Positions 1 through 8,832 of a stretch of DNA of 64,000 nucleotides are shown one piece after another (position 1 is the stretch's first letter; each line of letters begins with the position of its first letter). Location: NCBI RefSeq assembly GCF_016654005.1, contig NZ_JAEPWN010000003.1:124001-188000 (forward strand), written 5' to 3'. A model generated the notes under the pieces. That model made no database searches. It had not been told where the DNA came from and saw only the letters and a list, made by a program, of their open reading frames with translations. A program made the position numbers and the translations under genes. Source of the stretch: Brevundimonas nasdae. GTDB lineage: Bacteria > Pseudomonadota > Alphaproteobacteria > Caulobacterales > Caulobacteraceae.

Positions 1-1065
1 GGCGCCGCCGTCTATTGGCTCAGAGACATTCTGACGCCGCTGGCCATGGCCCTGTTCCTGCTGATCATGATCGACGGGGTGAAGCGTTCGATCGCCGCGC
101 GCACGCCGCTGGACGACCGCTGGGCCGGGATCGCGGCCCTGACCCTGGTGGTTCTGGGCTTCTTCGCCTCCATCGGCATCATCGTGAACGGCGCGGCGGG
201 CTTCTTCGGCGAGGCGTCCGGCGTGTCCCAGAATCTGGGGCCGCGCATCGACCAGATCATCCACGACAGCTATGGCCTGTTCCATCTGGCCAATCCGCCC
301 AAGACGCAGGACCTGATCAACGGCGTCGATCTGCGGTCCTATCTGGCCTCCGCCGCCTTTCAGGCCCAGGGCGTCGTCTCCAGCGCCTTCTTCGTCCTGA
401 TCTATCTGGGCTTTCTTCTGGCCTCGCAGATGGGCTTCCAGCGCAAGGTGGTCGGCATGTTCCCCTTCAAGGCCCAGCGGGACGAGGCCGTGGCCATCTT
501 CCAGCGCGTTCGCGGCGGGGTCGAGGGCTATATCTGGGTTCAGGCCGTCACGGGCGTGATGGTCTGCGCCGTGGCCTGGGCTCTGATGCGGGCCGTCGGG
601 CTTCAGAACGCCGAGTTCTGGACCTTCGTCATCTTCATCGTCGGCTTCATCCCCATGCTGGGCGGCGCCATTGCGGGCCTGGCCCCGCCTCTGTTCGCCC
701 TGGTGCAGTTCGAAAGCTACTGGCCAGCCCTGATCCTGCTGGTGGGCCTGCAGATCATCCTGTTCGTGGTCGGCAATTTCATCCAGCCCCGCATGCAGGG
801 CGACAACCAGAACATCGACCCGGTGGTGGTGCTGCTGGCCCTGGCCTTCTGGGGCAAGCTGTGGGGCGTGGTCGGCATGTTCCTGTCCACGCCGCTGGCC
901 GTCATGGCCATGGCGATCCTGGCCGAGTTCAAGGGATCACGCTGGATGGCGGTGCTGCTGTCGGGCGACGGCAACCCTTACGCCGAGGAGAGCAAGGCCA
1001 GGCGCGCCAAGCCTGTCCGCAAACCGAAAAAGTCCCCGCCGAAAGCCGCCGAAGCCGCCGACTGA
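1..1065 (+). CDS. AI-2E family transporter, 5' end outside window
   Basis: The frame is already open at the first base, so the N-terminus is missing; 354 residues remain. They form about seven or eight long hydrophobic segments, including a Pro/Gly-rich pair (FIVGFIPMLGGAIAGLAPP, near residues 214-232) followed by a segment with QPRMQGD, a layout typical of the PerM/YdiK/AI-2E exporter family of inner-membrane proteins. The C-terminus is a Lys/Arg/Pro/Ala-rich cytoplasmic tail (about 35 residues). The true substrate cannot be told from sequence; family members have been linked to quorum-signal export, Na+/H+ exchange and other functions. A strong hairpin lies 170 bases downstream, with a candidate small RNA in between. 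Confidence 0.85.
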   Translation, partial: GAAVYWLRDILTPLAMALFLLIMIDGVKRSIAARTPLDDRWAGIAALTLVVLGFFASIGIIVNGAAGFFGEASGVSQNLGPRIDQIIHDSYGLFHLANPPKTQDLINGVDLRSYLASAAFQAQGVVSSAFFVLIYLGFLLASQMGFQRKVVGMFPFKAQRDEAVAIFQRVRGGVEGYIWVQAVTGVMVCAVAWALMRAVGLQNAEFWTFVIFIVGFIPMLGGAIAGLAPPLFALVQFESYWPALILLVGLQIILFVVGNFIQPRMQGDNQNIDPVVVLLALAFWGKLWGVVGMFLSTPLAVMAMAILAEFKGSRWMAVLLSGDGNPYAEESKARRAKPVRKPKKSPPKAAEAAD

Positions 1066-1149
1066 GCACCTGCGGCGCCCAGTCGCACATATTCTCGAAA
1101 AATGTCGCAACGGGCGCCCTTGAACCGCCGGATTGTTTCACCACCTTAG

Positions 1150-1274
1150 CCTCAACGCCGCGGTGACCCTCCCCTCCGAACCGCGGTGGATGCGAGACCG
1201 GCGCGCCCTCCCCTCCCCAAGCGTCGGCCCGCGCAGGCCGCCGAGCTTCCCCTAGCTCGGCGGCCTTCTCGTTT
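1150..1274 (+). ncRNA. Candidate trans-acting small RNA with two anti-Shine-Dalgarno loops
   Basis: Three consecutive hairpins are visible. Hairpin 1 pairs CCGCGGT (1158-1164) with ACCGCGG (1180-1186); its 15-base loop contains CCCTCCCCTCC. Hairpin 2 pairs 1198-1204 with 1221-1227 (seven pairs, one G-U) and its loop contains CCCTCCCCTCCCC. Hairpin 3 is a perfect 12-bp stem (1236-1247 with 1254-1265) followed by TTCTCGTTT, an intrinsic terminator. C-rich loops complementary to Shine-Dalgarno sequences are the hallmark of alphaproteobacterial cuckoo/CcsR-type and GsrN-like sRNAs. No convincing promoter was found; CTTGAA at 1119-1124 could be a heat-shock-type -35. The 5' end is therefore a guess. 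The alternative is a long 3' UTR of the transporter gene. Confidence 0.5.
1236..1274 (+). terminator. Intrinsic terminator
   Basis: A perfect 12-bp stem (GGCCGCCGAGCT / AGCTCGGCGGCC) with a six-base loop is followed by the T-rich stretch TTCTCGTTT. It ends the candidate sRNA and/or the transporter transcript and insulates the glutamate dehydrogenase gene. Confidence 0.75.
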
Positions 1275-1307
1275 GCGGCGCCGCACAATCATTCCAAGCT
1301 TAACGAC

Positions 1308-1323
1308 GATCATGAGCATGATC
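1308..1323. promoter_or_regulatory. Palindrome upstream of gdhZ, possible operator
   Basis: GATCATG-AG-CATGATC is a perfect inverted repeat with 7-bp arms and a 2-bp spacer, 120 bases before the chosen glutamate dehydrogenase start. Its size suits a dimeric repressor or activator. No regulator is identified. Confidence 0.35.
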
Positions 1324-1442
1324 TCGCGCGTTCAGCCGTTTTGGGGGCTTTTCCCGCGACCGGACCTGGCCTAGGTCAAATGGGTGGCGCGCCGTCGCGC
1401 CGCTCTTCCTGCGGCCTCGCCGCGTCGCCGAGACAAGTTGAA

Positions 1443-4400
1443 ATGACCGCCCTCGATCCGCGTCCCACCCCAGTCCAGACGATTTCTCTGACGGCTCTGG
1501 AGGCGGCGTTTGCGCGGATCATTGGGTCTGGGCCGGGCGCCTCGGAAAAGGCCTATCTGACCCAGGCGCACGAAGACTACGCCGCCGACGAAACCCCCGA
1601 ACTGGACGGCGAAGACCTGGCCGCCCTGCTGGCGGAATCCTGGAAGGCCGCAGGCGCCTACGCCGCCGGGTCCGCCCCCCTGATCACCGTCGGCCCCCTG
1701 GTCGGCGCGGACGGTCAGACGCTGGACTATAATCTGGTCCGCATCGTCCAGTCGGACGCCCCCTTCCTGGTCGACAGCGTCATGGGGGTTCTGGCCGAAG
1801 CCGGGGTTTCCGTGCGCGCCCTGTTCCACCCGGTGGTCGAGCTTCAGGGCCAGCGCCTGTCCATCATCATGCTGGTCATCGACGGCGTGCCGCAGGAGCG
1901 TCGCGACGCCCTGGGCGAAGGTCTGGCCCAGACCCTGTCCGACGTCCACGCCGCCGTGAACGACCACGAGGCCATGGCCGCCCTGATGCGTCAGGCCCTG
2001 CAACGTCTGCAGGACACCCCGCCCCAGGGCGATCCGGCCATGCTGGCCGAAACCATCGCCTTCCTGAAATGGCTCAAGAGCGACCATTTCGTCTTCCTGG
2101 GCGCGCGCGACTACGACTATCCCCGCGCCGCCGACGGCGACTATGAGGCCGAGGCCGCGCTGAACCAGTCGGGCGCAGGCCTGGGCATTCTGGCCGACCC
2201 GGAACGCACCGTGCTGCGCCGCGCGTCCGAGCCTGCAGTCCTGACCCGCCAGATGCGCCGCCAACTGGACCTGTCCGAGCCGGTGACCGTGGCCAAGGCC
2301 AACGCCCGTTCGCGCGTCCACCGTCACGCCTACATGGACTATGTCGGGGTCAAGCGTTACGGCGCGGACGGCAAGGCGACGGGCGAAACCCGTTTCGTCG
2401 GCCTGTTCACCTCCGACGCCTACGACCAGCTGGCGACCGAAGTGCCGCTGCTGCGCCGCAAGGTGGCCAACGCCCTGGCCCGCGCCGACAAGGCGCCGGG
2501 CAGCCACAACGAAAAACGCCTCAAGAACATCCTTGAGAACTATCCCCGCGACGAGCTTTTCCAGATCGGCGAGGACGAACTGCTGTCCATCGCCCTGGGC
2601 ATCCTGCACCTGTACGACCGTCCGCGCATCCGGCTGTTCTCGCGCCAGGATCCGTTCGACCGGTTCGTCTCGGTCCTGTGCTTCATTCCGCGCGAGAAGT
2701 TCGACGCCTCGGTGCGCGAACGGATCGGCCATATCATCGCCCGCGCCTGGGGCGGCCGTGTCTCGGCCTGGTATCCGCAGCTGTCCGACGCGCCGCTGGT
2801 TCGGGTCCACTACATCATCGGCGTCGAGCCGGGGAACCATCCGACGCCGGATCATGCCCAGCTGGAGCATGACGTCGCCGAGGCCGGTCGCGGCTGGGTC
2901 GATCGGTTCGAGGCCGCCCTGCGCCGCGCCAACGTCGCCGATGTCCAGGTCGGCCCGCTCAGCGCCCGCTGGGCCCGCGCTTTCGGCGCCGCCTACCGCG
3001 ACCGCTACGACGCCGACGAGGCCGCCGTCGACCTGCAGCAGATGGACCGTCTGAACGCGACCGGAGAGCCGGGCCAGGGCGAACCCATCGCCGTGCGCGC
3101 CTTCCGCAATCCCGACGACAGCCGCCTTCAGTTCCGCTTCAAACTGTACCGTCGCGGTCCGGCCGTGCCCCTGTCCGACGTCCTGCCGATCATGGCCGAC
3201 ATGGGCCTGAAAACGCTTGAGGAATACGGCTATTCCATTCGTCCGGCGGGCGAAGAGGAAATCCACGTCCACGAGTTCCTGATGGAGGACCCGCGCGGCG
3301 AGGCCCTGATCTTCGCCGATGTGAAGGCCCCGTTCGAGCGCGCCTTCGCCGCCGTCTGGACCGGCCGCACCGAAAGCGACGGCTTCAACCGTCTGGTGGT
3401 CGAACTGGGCTTCGAATGGCGCGAAGCCGCCCTGATCCGCACCCTGGCCCGCTATCGCCAGCAGACCGGCCTGGACCCGTCCCAGCCGGTGCAGGAAGAG
3501 GCCCTGCGCGAATATCCCGAGGTGACGCGCGCCCTTATGGCCCTGTTCACCGCCAAGTTCGGCGATGAAGGCGGTGCGGTTCAGGATCGTGAGGCGACGG
3601 TCGCCGAACTGAACGAGCGCATCGTCGCCCTGCTTCAGGACGTCAAGAGCCTGGACCACGACCGGGCGCTGCGCCGGATCGCCCTGCTGATCGGCGCCAT
3701 CAAACGCTCCAACTTCTTCCAGTCGGACGCCGACGGCCAGCCCAAGCCCCACATCTCCATCAAGATCGCCTCGCGTGAGCTTGAGGACCTGCCCCTGCCC
3801 AAACCCTATCGCGAAATCTTCGTCTGGGCGCCGCACATCGAGGGCGTGCACCTGCGCTTCGGCCCTGTCGCGCGCGGCGGCCTGCGCTGGTCCGACCGTC
3901 GCGACGACTTCCGCACCGAGGTTCTGGGTCTGGTGAAGGCCCAGCAGGTCAAGAACGCCGTCATCGTGCCGGTCGGCTCCAAGGGCGGCTTCTATCCCAA
4001 GCAACTGCCCCGCACGACGGACCGCGAGGCCATTCAGGGCGAGGCCATCCGCGCCTATCGCACCTTCCTGTCGGGCCTCTTGGACATCACCGACAACATC
4101 GCCGCCGACGGTTCGGTGGTGCGCCCGGCCAATGTCGTGGCCTGGGAGCAGGACGATCCCTATCTGGTCGTCGCCGCCGACAAGGGCACGGCGACCTTCT
4201 CCGACATCGCCAACGGCGTCTCGGCCTCCTACGGCTTCTGGCTGGGCGACGCCTTCGCCTCGGGCGGGTCGGTCGGCTATGACCACAAGGGCATGGGCAT
4301 CACCGCCCGCGGCGCCTGGGAAGCGGTCAAGCGCCACTTCCGCGAGATCGGCAAGGACATCCAGACCGAGCCCTTCACCATGGTCGGCGTCGGCGACATG

Positions 4401-6293
4401 TCCGGCGACGTCTTCGGCAATGGCGCGCTGCTGTCCAAGGCCACGCGCCTGGTCGCCGCCTTCGACCACCGCGACATCTTCATTGATCCGAACCCGGATC
4501 ATGTCTCTGGCTGGACCGAGCGCAAGCGCCTGTTCGACCTGCCGCGCTCGTCCTGGCAGGACTATGACAAGAGCCTGATCTCCGAGGGCGGCGGCGTCTT
4601 CTCACGCTCGGCCAAGTCGATCCAGCTGACGCCCCAGATCAAGGCCGCGCTGGACATCGCCGACGACGTGCTGGACCCCGTCAGCCTGATCCGCGCCATC
4701 CTGAAGGCCCCGACCGAGCTGCTGTATCTGGGCGGCATCGGCACCTATGTGAAATCGCCTGCCGAGACCGACGCCCAGGTCGGCGACAAGGGCACCGACG
4801 CCCTGCGCATCAACGGCGACGAACTGCGGGTCAAGGTGGTGGGCGAGGGCGCCAACCTGGGCTTCACCCAGGCGGGCCGCATCGTCTTCGGCCAGAACGG
4901 CGGCCGCATCAACACCGACGCCATCGACAACTCCGCCGGGGTCGACACCTCCGACCATGAGGTCAACATCAAGATCCTGGTGGGATCGGCGGTCACCAAC
5001 GGCGTCCTGCCGGCGGACGAACGCGCGCCCCTGCTGGCCTCGATGACCGATGTCGTGGGCAAGAAGGTTCTGGCCCACAACTACGACCAGACCCTGGCCC
5101 TGACCCTGCAACAGGCCGAAGGCGCGGGCGGGCTGGACGCCCAGGAACGGTTCATGCAGGCCCTGTCGGCGCGCGGCAAGCTGGACCGCAAGGTCGAGGG
5201 CCTGCCCAGCGACCTGCGCGTCAAGGAGATGATGGCGGCGGGCGTTCCGCTGGCCCGGCCCGAACTGGCCGTGCTGATGGCCTACGCCAAGCTGGAGCTG
5301 TCGGACGAGATCGTCGCCTCGACGGCGCCGGAAGATCCGTTCTTCGAACGCATCCTGACGGGCTATTTCCCCGACGCCCTGGCCCGGTTCGAGCCGGAGA
5401 TGAAGAGCCACCGGCTGCGGCGCGAGATCATCGCCACCGTTCTGTCGAACGAAGTGGTCAATATGTGCGGCCCGACCTTCCCGGACCGTCTGCGCCACTC
5501 GGTCGAGTGCGACACCACCGCCCTGATCATCGCCTTCGAGGCCGCACGCCGCGCCTTCCGTCTGGACGAGGCCTGGGCGGCGGTTTCGGCCCTGGACCTG
5601 AAGATCCCGTCCGAGGCCCAGATCGCCCTCTATCGCGAGATCGCCGTCGTCCTGCGCCGCCAGACCGCCTGGCTGGCCCGCCGCGCCAAGAAGGGCATGA
5701 GCGTCCAGGCCCTGATCGACCTCTATCGTCCGGTCGCCGATGCGATCCAGGCGGAAGGGGCAGGGGTCCTGTCGCGCTTCGAACAGGCGCAGCTGGACAA
5801 GCGGGTCCGCCGCTTCGCCGATCTGGGCGCCCCGGAAGATCTGGCGCGCTCCATCTCGATCATGCGTCCGCTGGTCGCCGCCGCCGACATCGGCGATCTG
5901 GCCCAGGAAGCCCAGTGGCCCGTCCCGGCCATGGCGCGCCTGTATCACCAGGTCGGCGCCGCCTTCGACTTCGACCGTCTGCGTGCAGCGGCCGGTTCGA
6001 TTCCGTCGGCGGATCATTTCGATCGCCTGGCCGTCCGCCGCCTGATCGAAGACCTGATGAACGAACAGGCCACCCTGACCCGCGCCGTCGCCAAGGCCTC
6101 CGATCCTTCGGTCGGCGTCAGCGAGGATGCGGCGGAGGCGGCTGTCGACGCCTGGATCGGCTCCAAGCAGGAGTTGGTCGAGAGCGTCCGCGCCTCGGTC
6201 GATGAGATCGAACAGTCCGGCTCCGGCTGGACCTTCGCCAAACTGACCATCGCCAACGCCACGATCCGCGACCTGGCCGTCGCCGCGCTCTGA
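1443..6293 (+). CDS. gdhZ: NAD-specific glutamate dehydrogenase, large (180-kDa) class
   Basis: Oxidatively deaminates glutamate to 2-oxoglutarate and ammonia with NAD+, linking amino-acid catabolism to the TCA cycle. The 1616-residue length and multi-domain layout match the Bac_GDH class. An N-terminal regulatory half holds an ACT-like stretch (FLVDSVMGVLAEAGVSVRALFHPV, about residues 107-130). The catalytic core has GGLRWSDRRDDFRTEVLGL (about 818-836) and SKGGFYPKQ (about 846), and the NAD-binding part has GVGDMSGDVFGNGALLSK (about 982). I chose the ATG at 1443 over the frame start at 1341 because the extra 34 residues look like translated spacer. In Caulobacter the orthologue GdhZ also couples metabolism to cell division through FtsZ and KidO; that role is inferred here. 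Confidence 0.9.
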   Translation: MTALDPRPTPVQTISLTALEAAFARIIGSGPGASEKAYLTQAHEDYAADETPELDGEDLAALLAESWKAAGAYAAGSAPLITVGPLVGADGQTLDYNLVRIVQSDAPFLVDSVMGVLAEAGVSVRALFHPVVELQGQRLSIIMLVIDGVPQERRDALGEGLAQTLSDVHAAVNDHEAMAALMRQALQRLQDTPPQGDPAMLAETIAFLKWLKSDHFVFLGARDYDYPRAADGDYEAEAALNQSGAGLGILADPERTVLRRASEPAVLTRQMRRQLDLSEPVTVAKANARSRVHRHAYMDYVGVKRYGADGKATGETRFVGLFTSDAYDQLATEVPLLRRKVANALARADKAPGSHNEKRLKNILENYPRDELFQIGEDELLSIALGILHLYDRPRIRLFSRQDPFDRFVSVLCFIPREKFDASVRERIGHIIARAWGGRVSAWYPQLSDAPLVRVHYIIGVEPGNHPTPDHAQLEHDVAEAGRGWVDRFEAALRRANVADVQVGPLSARWARAFGAAYRDRYDADEAAVDLQQMDRLNATGEPGQGEPIAVRAFRNPDDSRLQFRFKLYRRGPAVPLSDVLPIMADMGLKTLEEYGYSIRPAGEEEIHVHEFLMEDPRGEALIFADVKAPFERAFAAVWTGRTESDGFNRLVVELGFEWREAALIRTLARYRQQTGLDPSQPVQEEALREYPEVTRALMALFTAKFGDEGGAVQDREATVAELNERIVALLQDVKSLDHDRALRRIALLIGAIKRSNFFQSDADGQPKPHISIKIASRELEDLPLPKPYREIFVWAPHIEGVHLRFGPVARGGLRWSDRRDDFRTEVLGLVKAQQVKNAVIVPVGSKGGFYPKQLPRTTDREAIQGEAIRAYRTFLSGLLDITDNIAADGSVVRPANVVAWEQDDPYLVVAADKGTATFSDIANGVSASYGFWLGDAFASGGSVGYDHKGMGITARGAWEAVKRHFREIGKDIQTEPFTMVGVGDMSGDVFGNGALLSKATRLVAAFDHRDIFIDPNPDHVSGWTERKRLFDLPRSSWQDYDKSLISEGGGVFSRSAKSIQLTPQIKAALDIADDVLDPVSLIRAILKAPTELLYLGGIGTYVKSPAETDAQVGDKGTDALRINGDELRVKVVGEGANLGFTQAGRIVFGQNGGRINTDAIDNSAGVDTSDHEVNIKILVGSAVTNGVLPADERAPLLASMTDVVGKKVLAHNYDQTLALTLQQAEGAGGLDAQERFMQALSARGKLDRKVEGLPSDLRVKEMMAAGVPLARPELAVLMAYAKLELSDEIVASTAPEDPFFERILTGYFPDALARFEPEMKSHRLRREIIATVLSNEVVNMCGPTFPDRLRHSVECDTTALIIAFEAARRAFRLDEAWAAVSALDLKIPSEAQIALYREIAVVLRRQTAWLARRAKKGMSVQALIDLYRPVADAIQAEGAGVLSRFEQAQLDKRVRRFADLGAPEDLARSISIMRPLVAAADIGDLAQEAQWPVPAMARLYHQVGAAFDFDRLRAAAGSIPSADHFDRLAVRRLIEDLMNEQATLTRAVAKASDPSVGVSEDAAEAAVDAWIGSKQELVESVRASVDEIEQSGSGWTFAKLTIANATIRDLAVAAL

Positions 6294-6300
6294 TCCTGCC

Positions 6301-6330
6301 GCCCCATCCCGACGCCAGTCGGGATGGGGC
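6301..6330 (+). terminator. Hairpin after gdhZ
   Basis: A perfect 13-bp stem GCCCCATCCCGAC / GTCGGGATGGGGC with a four-base loop begins seven bases after the stop codon. There is no T-run, so it may act as a Rho-assisted terminator or a 3'-end stabiliser. Confidence 0.6.
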
Positions 6331-6404
6331 GCTAAGGAATGAGTTGACGAAGCCGCCGTCTCGCGGCCTTTTCAAAAACCGATTAACGGGCAGGGGAGGC
6401 CGTC

Positions 6405-6872
6405 ATGCCGAGAAAATTCCTCGTCGTCGCCGACGACACGCCCGAGTTCGAGGCCGCCCTTCGCTTCGCCTGCCGTCGGGCGAAATCGACGGGCGGGCGC
6501 GTCGTCATGCTGCGCGTCCTGCCCTCCAACAGCGACGCCCACTGGTCCGGCGCGCGTGAGGAAATCGAACGCCAGCAGCGCGAAGAGGCCGAGGCCCTGC
6601 TGAACCGACTGGGCGAAGAGGCGCTGGAACGCTCAGGTGCCGCCCCCATCTTCCTGATCGAACAGGGCGAGGCCCAAAGCGCGATTCGCAAGGTCGTCAG
6701 CGACGATCACGACATCAAGATCTTGGTCCTGGCGGCAGGCGCCGGGTCGCGCGGCCCCGGCCCCCTGGTCTCCGCCATCATCAAGCACGGCGCATCCCTT
6801 GGCGGCCGCAAACTGCCCGTCACCATCGTCCCCGGCGTCCTGACCGAAGACGAGATCGAGGATCTGGCCTAG
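6405..6872 (+). CDS. Universal stress protein family
   Basis: A 155-residue single UspA-fold protein. The N-terminal strand RKFLVVADDTPEFEAALRFACRRAK is the usual first strand and helix. Near the C-terminus, residues around 110-140 (LAAGAGSRGPGPLVSAIIKHGAS...LPVTIVPG) carry the Gly-rich ATP-binding-type loop G-x2-G-x9-G(S) in degenerate form. Usp proteins help survival in stationary phase and stress; the specific role is unknown. A strong Shine-Dalgarno (AGGGGAGG) precedes the ATG. The stop codon region overlaps the 3' end of mltA, which runs the other way, by four bases. Confidence 0.8.
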   Translation: MPRKFLVVADDTPEFEAALRFACRRAKSTGGRVVMLRVLPSNSDAHWSGAREEIERQQREEAEALLNRLGEEALERSGAAPIFLIEQGEAQSAIRKVVSDDHDIKILVLAAGAGSRGPGPLVSAIIKHGASLGGRKLPVTIVPGVLTEDEIEDLA

Positions 6873-7993
6873 CCCCTCGGGACCAGACGCCACATGCGTA
6901 AAGGGTGACGCACCGTGCCGGCTTCGGCGCCGGCGGCGTCGCCGCGGCCCATGTAGAGGTCGGCGCGGACGGGGCCGCGAATGGCGGATCCGGTGTCCAG
7001 CGCCATGGCCAGGCCGCGGTAGCTGGCGGTGGCGCCGCGCAGATTGCCGGCGTCCGCATCCAGCCAGACCAGTTCGCCATAACGCCACTGGGACGGATCG
7101 ACCGCGATGGCGCGGCGCTCGGTCAGGGGCACCCCTGCGGCGCCCGGCGGATGGCCGTTGTCGTCGGGGTCGATGCGGAAGAAGATGTAGCGCGGGTTCA
7201 ACGCCATCACGCTCTGGGCCTCATAGCCCCGGTGCGAGGCCAGCCAGCCCCGGATCGCATCGCCGGACGTGCCGTTCTCCGGCAGCAGGCCGCGCTGGGC
7301 CATCGGGCGGGCGATGCCGACGAAGGTCTTGCCGTTGTCCCCGGCATAGGCGGCGCGGGCGCGGCGGCCGTCCTCGAACGTCAGATAGCCGGACCCCTGG
7401 ATCTGCAGGAAGAACAGGTCTTCGGCCCGCATCCAGGCCAGGGCCTGATCCGGGCGGGCGTTGGCCTCGATCGTCGCCCGGTCGCCTGCCGCGCGCGGAT
7501 CGGCGGGCTTGGGCAGGAGCGGGGCCGAGAACTCGGCGTCGGCCCAGCGACGGGCGGGATATTCAGGCGCGAAATAGGAGGTCAGCAGACCGGGGCGGCC
7601 ATCGGCGGTTTCCGCCGGAACCGCGCTGAAGTTGGCTTCGAAAAAGGCGCGCGCGTCGGACGGGGTCACCGTCGTTCCGGCGTTCATGGCCTTGGCGCGG
7701 CTGCAGGTCGTGCGCGCCGTCGCATCCCGCGCCGCGCCGCAGCCGTCGACATAGGCGCGGAAGGCGGCCAAATGATCCTCGTCATTCCAGCCCGGCAGGA
7801 CCGCAGGACTGACCGCGTGGGACGAAGTCGGGGGCAGGGCGGGGCCGACGCCCCCGGGGGGCGGCGTGTAGGGGATTTCGCTTCCAGGCGTGGTCGCAGG
7901 CCCAGGTGTCATCGGCCCGGTCGAACAGGCCGCCGCCGCCAGAAGGGCGGCCAGCGTCGGCGTTGCGGCGATCAGCCGACGCATAAGGCCCAT
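6869..7993 (-). CDS. mltA: Murein transglycosylase A, MltA family
   Basis: A lytic transglycosylase that cleaves peptidoglycan between MurNAc and GlcNAc, leaving a 1,6-anhydro end; expected in the outer membrane facing the periplasm. The N-terminus is a lipoprotein-like signal (LLAAAAC, Cys23). The MltA barrel follows, and the C-terminal 3D domain shows ALDTGSAIRGPVRADLYMGRG (about 331-351), the family signature with its conserved Asp residues. Length (374) is usual. The start ATG overlaps the stop of the Tim44-like gene upstream (ATGA), so the two are translationally coupled; an in-frame ATG three codons later is possible. Confidence 0.9.
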   Translation of the reverse strand: MGLMRRLIAATPTLAALLAAAACSTGPMTPGPATTPGSEIPYTPPPGGVGPALPPTSSHAVSPAVLPGWNDEDHLAAFRAYVDGCGAARDATARTTCSRAKAMNAGTTVTPSDARAFFEANFSAVPAETADGRPGLLTSYFAPEYPARRWADAEFSAPLLPKPADPRAAGDRATIEANARPDQALAWMRAEDLFFLQIQGSGYLTFEDGRRARAAYAGDNGKTFVGIARPMAQRGLLPENGTSGDAIRGWLASHRGYEAQSVMALNPRYIFFRIDPDDNGHPPGAAGVPLTERRAIAVDPSQWRYGELVWLDADAGNLRGATASYRGLAMALDTGSAIRGPVRADLYMGRGDAAGAEAGTVRHPLRMWRLVPRG

Positions 7994-8640
7994 CAGGCGT
8001 TGGCCGGCTCGACGCGGGCCAGGACCCAGTTGGGATCAGCCGCGCCCAGGGTGCGCTCGAACGTCCAATGTTCGGCGGTGCGGCGCTCTTCGACCAGAGG
8101 CTCGCCGGTGGCGGCGTCCGCCGTCTCGCCCGAGGCCTTGGTCACATGGCTGCGCAGTTCGGCCAGGAAACGGATCTTGGCCACGGCCTTGTCGCCCTCG
8201 GCCGTGGCGCCTTCCAGATCGGCGCGGGGCGGGAACAGGAACTCGACCGTCTCGGTTTCGCCGCGCGTCTCACGCGCTGCAATCCCCGCCTCGAACGAGG
8301 CCATGACCGCAGGCGTCAGCAGGGGTTTCAGCGCCGCACGGTCGCCCGACGCATAGCCGCGCACGATGATTTCATAGGCCTGACGCGCGCCCTCGACGAA
8401 GCGGGCGGGGTCAAAGGCCGGGTCGCGCGCCTTCAGACCGGCGACGGACGCCAGCATGGCGGCCTCGGCGGCGGTCGGCTTGACCGCCTGATCAGGCGTG
8501 TTCGGGCCGGGAACGACCAGCTTGGCGTCCTCCTGCGGCTGGCGTCCGACTTTCTTGCCCAGCACATTATAGAGCTGGAACAGGACAAAGGCCGCGATCA
8601 CGGCGAAGACGACGATCTGGAACTGGACCGGCAGGTTCAA
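7993..8640 (-). CDS. Tim44/TimA-like domain membrane protein
   Basis: A 215-residue protein with one N-terminal membrane anchor (residues 7-26, FQIVVFAVIAAFVLFQLYNVL), a short linker and a C-terminal Tim44-like domain (about 80-210, beginning AFDPARFVEGARQAYEIIVRGYASGDRAALKPLLTPAV). In mitochondria Tim44 tethers Hsp70 at the import channel. The bacterial homologues (TimA) are membrane-bound and poorly understood. First gene of a two-gene operon with mltA, divergent from secB, which is suggestive of a protein-export or envelope setting. Confidence 0.85.
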   Translation of the reverse strand: MNLPVQFQIVVFAVIAAFVLFQLYNVLGKKVGRQPQEDAKLVVPGPNTPDQAVKPTAAEAAMLASVAGLKARDPAFDPARFVEGARQAYEIIVRGYASGDRAALKPLLTPAVMASFEAGIAARETRGETETVEFLFPPRADLEGATAEGDKAVAKIRFLAELRSHVTKASGETADAATGEPLVEERRTAEHWTFERTLGAADPNWVLARVEPANA

Positions 8641-8832
8641 GGGGCTATTCCTGTGGCAGGCGGGAGCTTGTCAAAAGACACTATTTGACGATTAGGGGCT
8701 GATATAAGGTGAAGCAAGGCGAAGCGCGCCCCCCGCGCTCCAACCAAAGTTGCGGCCAAGCGTCTCGGCATGGTAATCGCCCCGCCTTATTCCCGGCCCA
8801 ATCGGCCCAATTCCGACTTTGAAGATCGCAAC

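Larger units (their letters stand above)
1066..1442. other. Intergenic region with candidate sRNA and gdhZ upstream region
   Basis: This 377-base gap contains no convincing protein gene. Its first half holds a candidate small RNA (two C-loop hairpins and a terminator). Its second half, up to the glutamate dehydrogenase start, holds a perfect short palindrome at 1308-1323 and otherwise nothing I recognise; no clear sigma-70 boxes could be placed for the dehydrogenase gene. Confidence 0.6.

Noticed and set aside
1371..4502. 1043-residue open frame antisense to gdhZ
   Set aside because: GC-rich codon structure leaves antisense frames open; the translation is low complexity and matches no family, while the plus strand encodes a clear glutamate dehydrogenase.
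8671..8708. Possible sigma-70 promoter boxes between the Tim44-like gene and secB
   Set aside because: TTGACG and TATAAG on the plus strand are only 12 bases apart; the minus-strand TTGACA-N18-GAATAG would place the start on top of the start codon. Neither is convincing.
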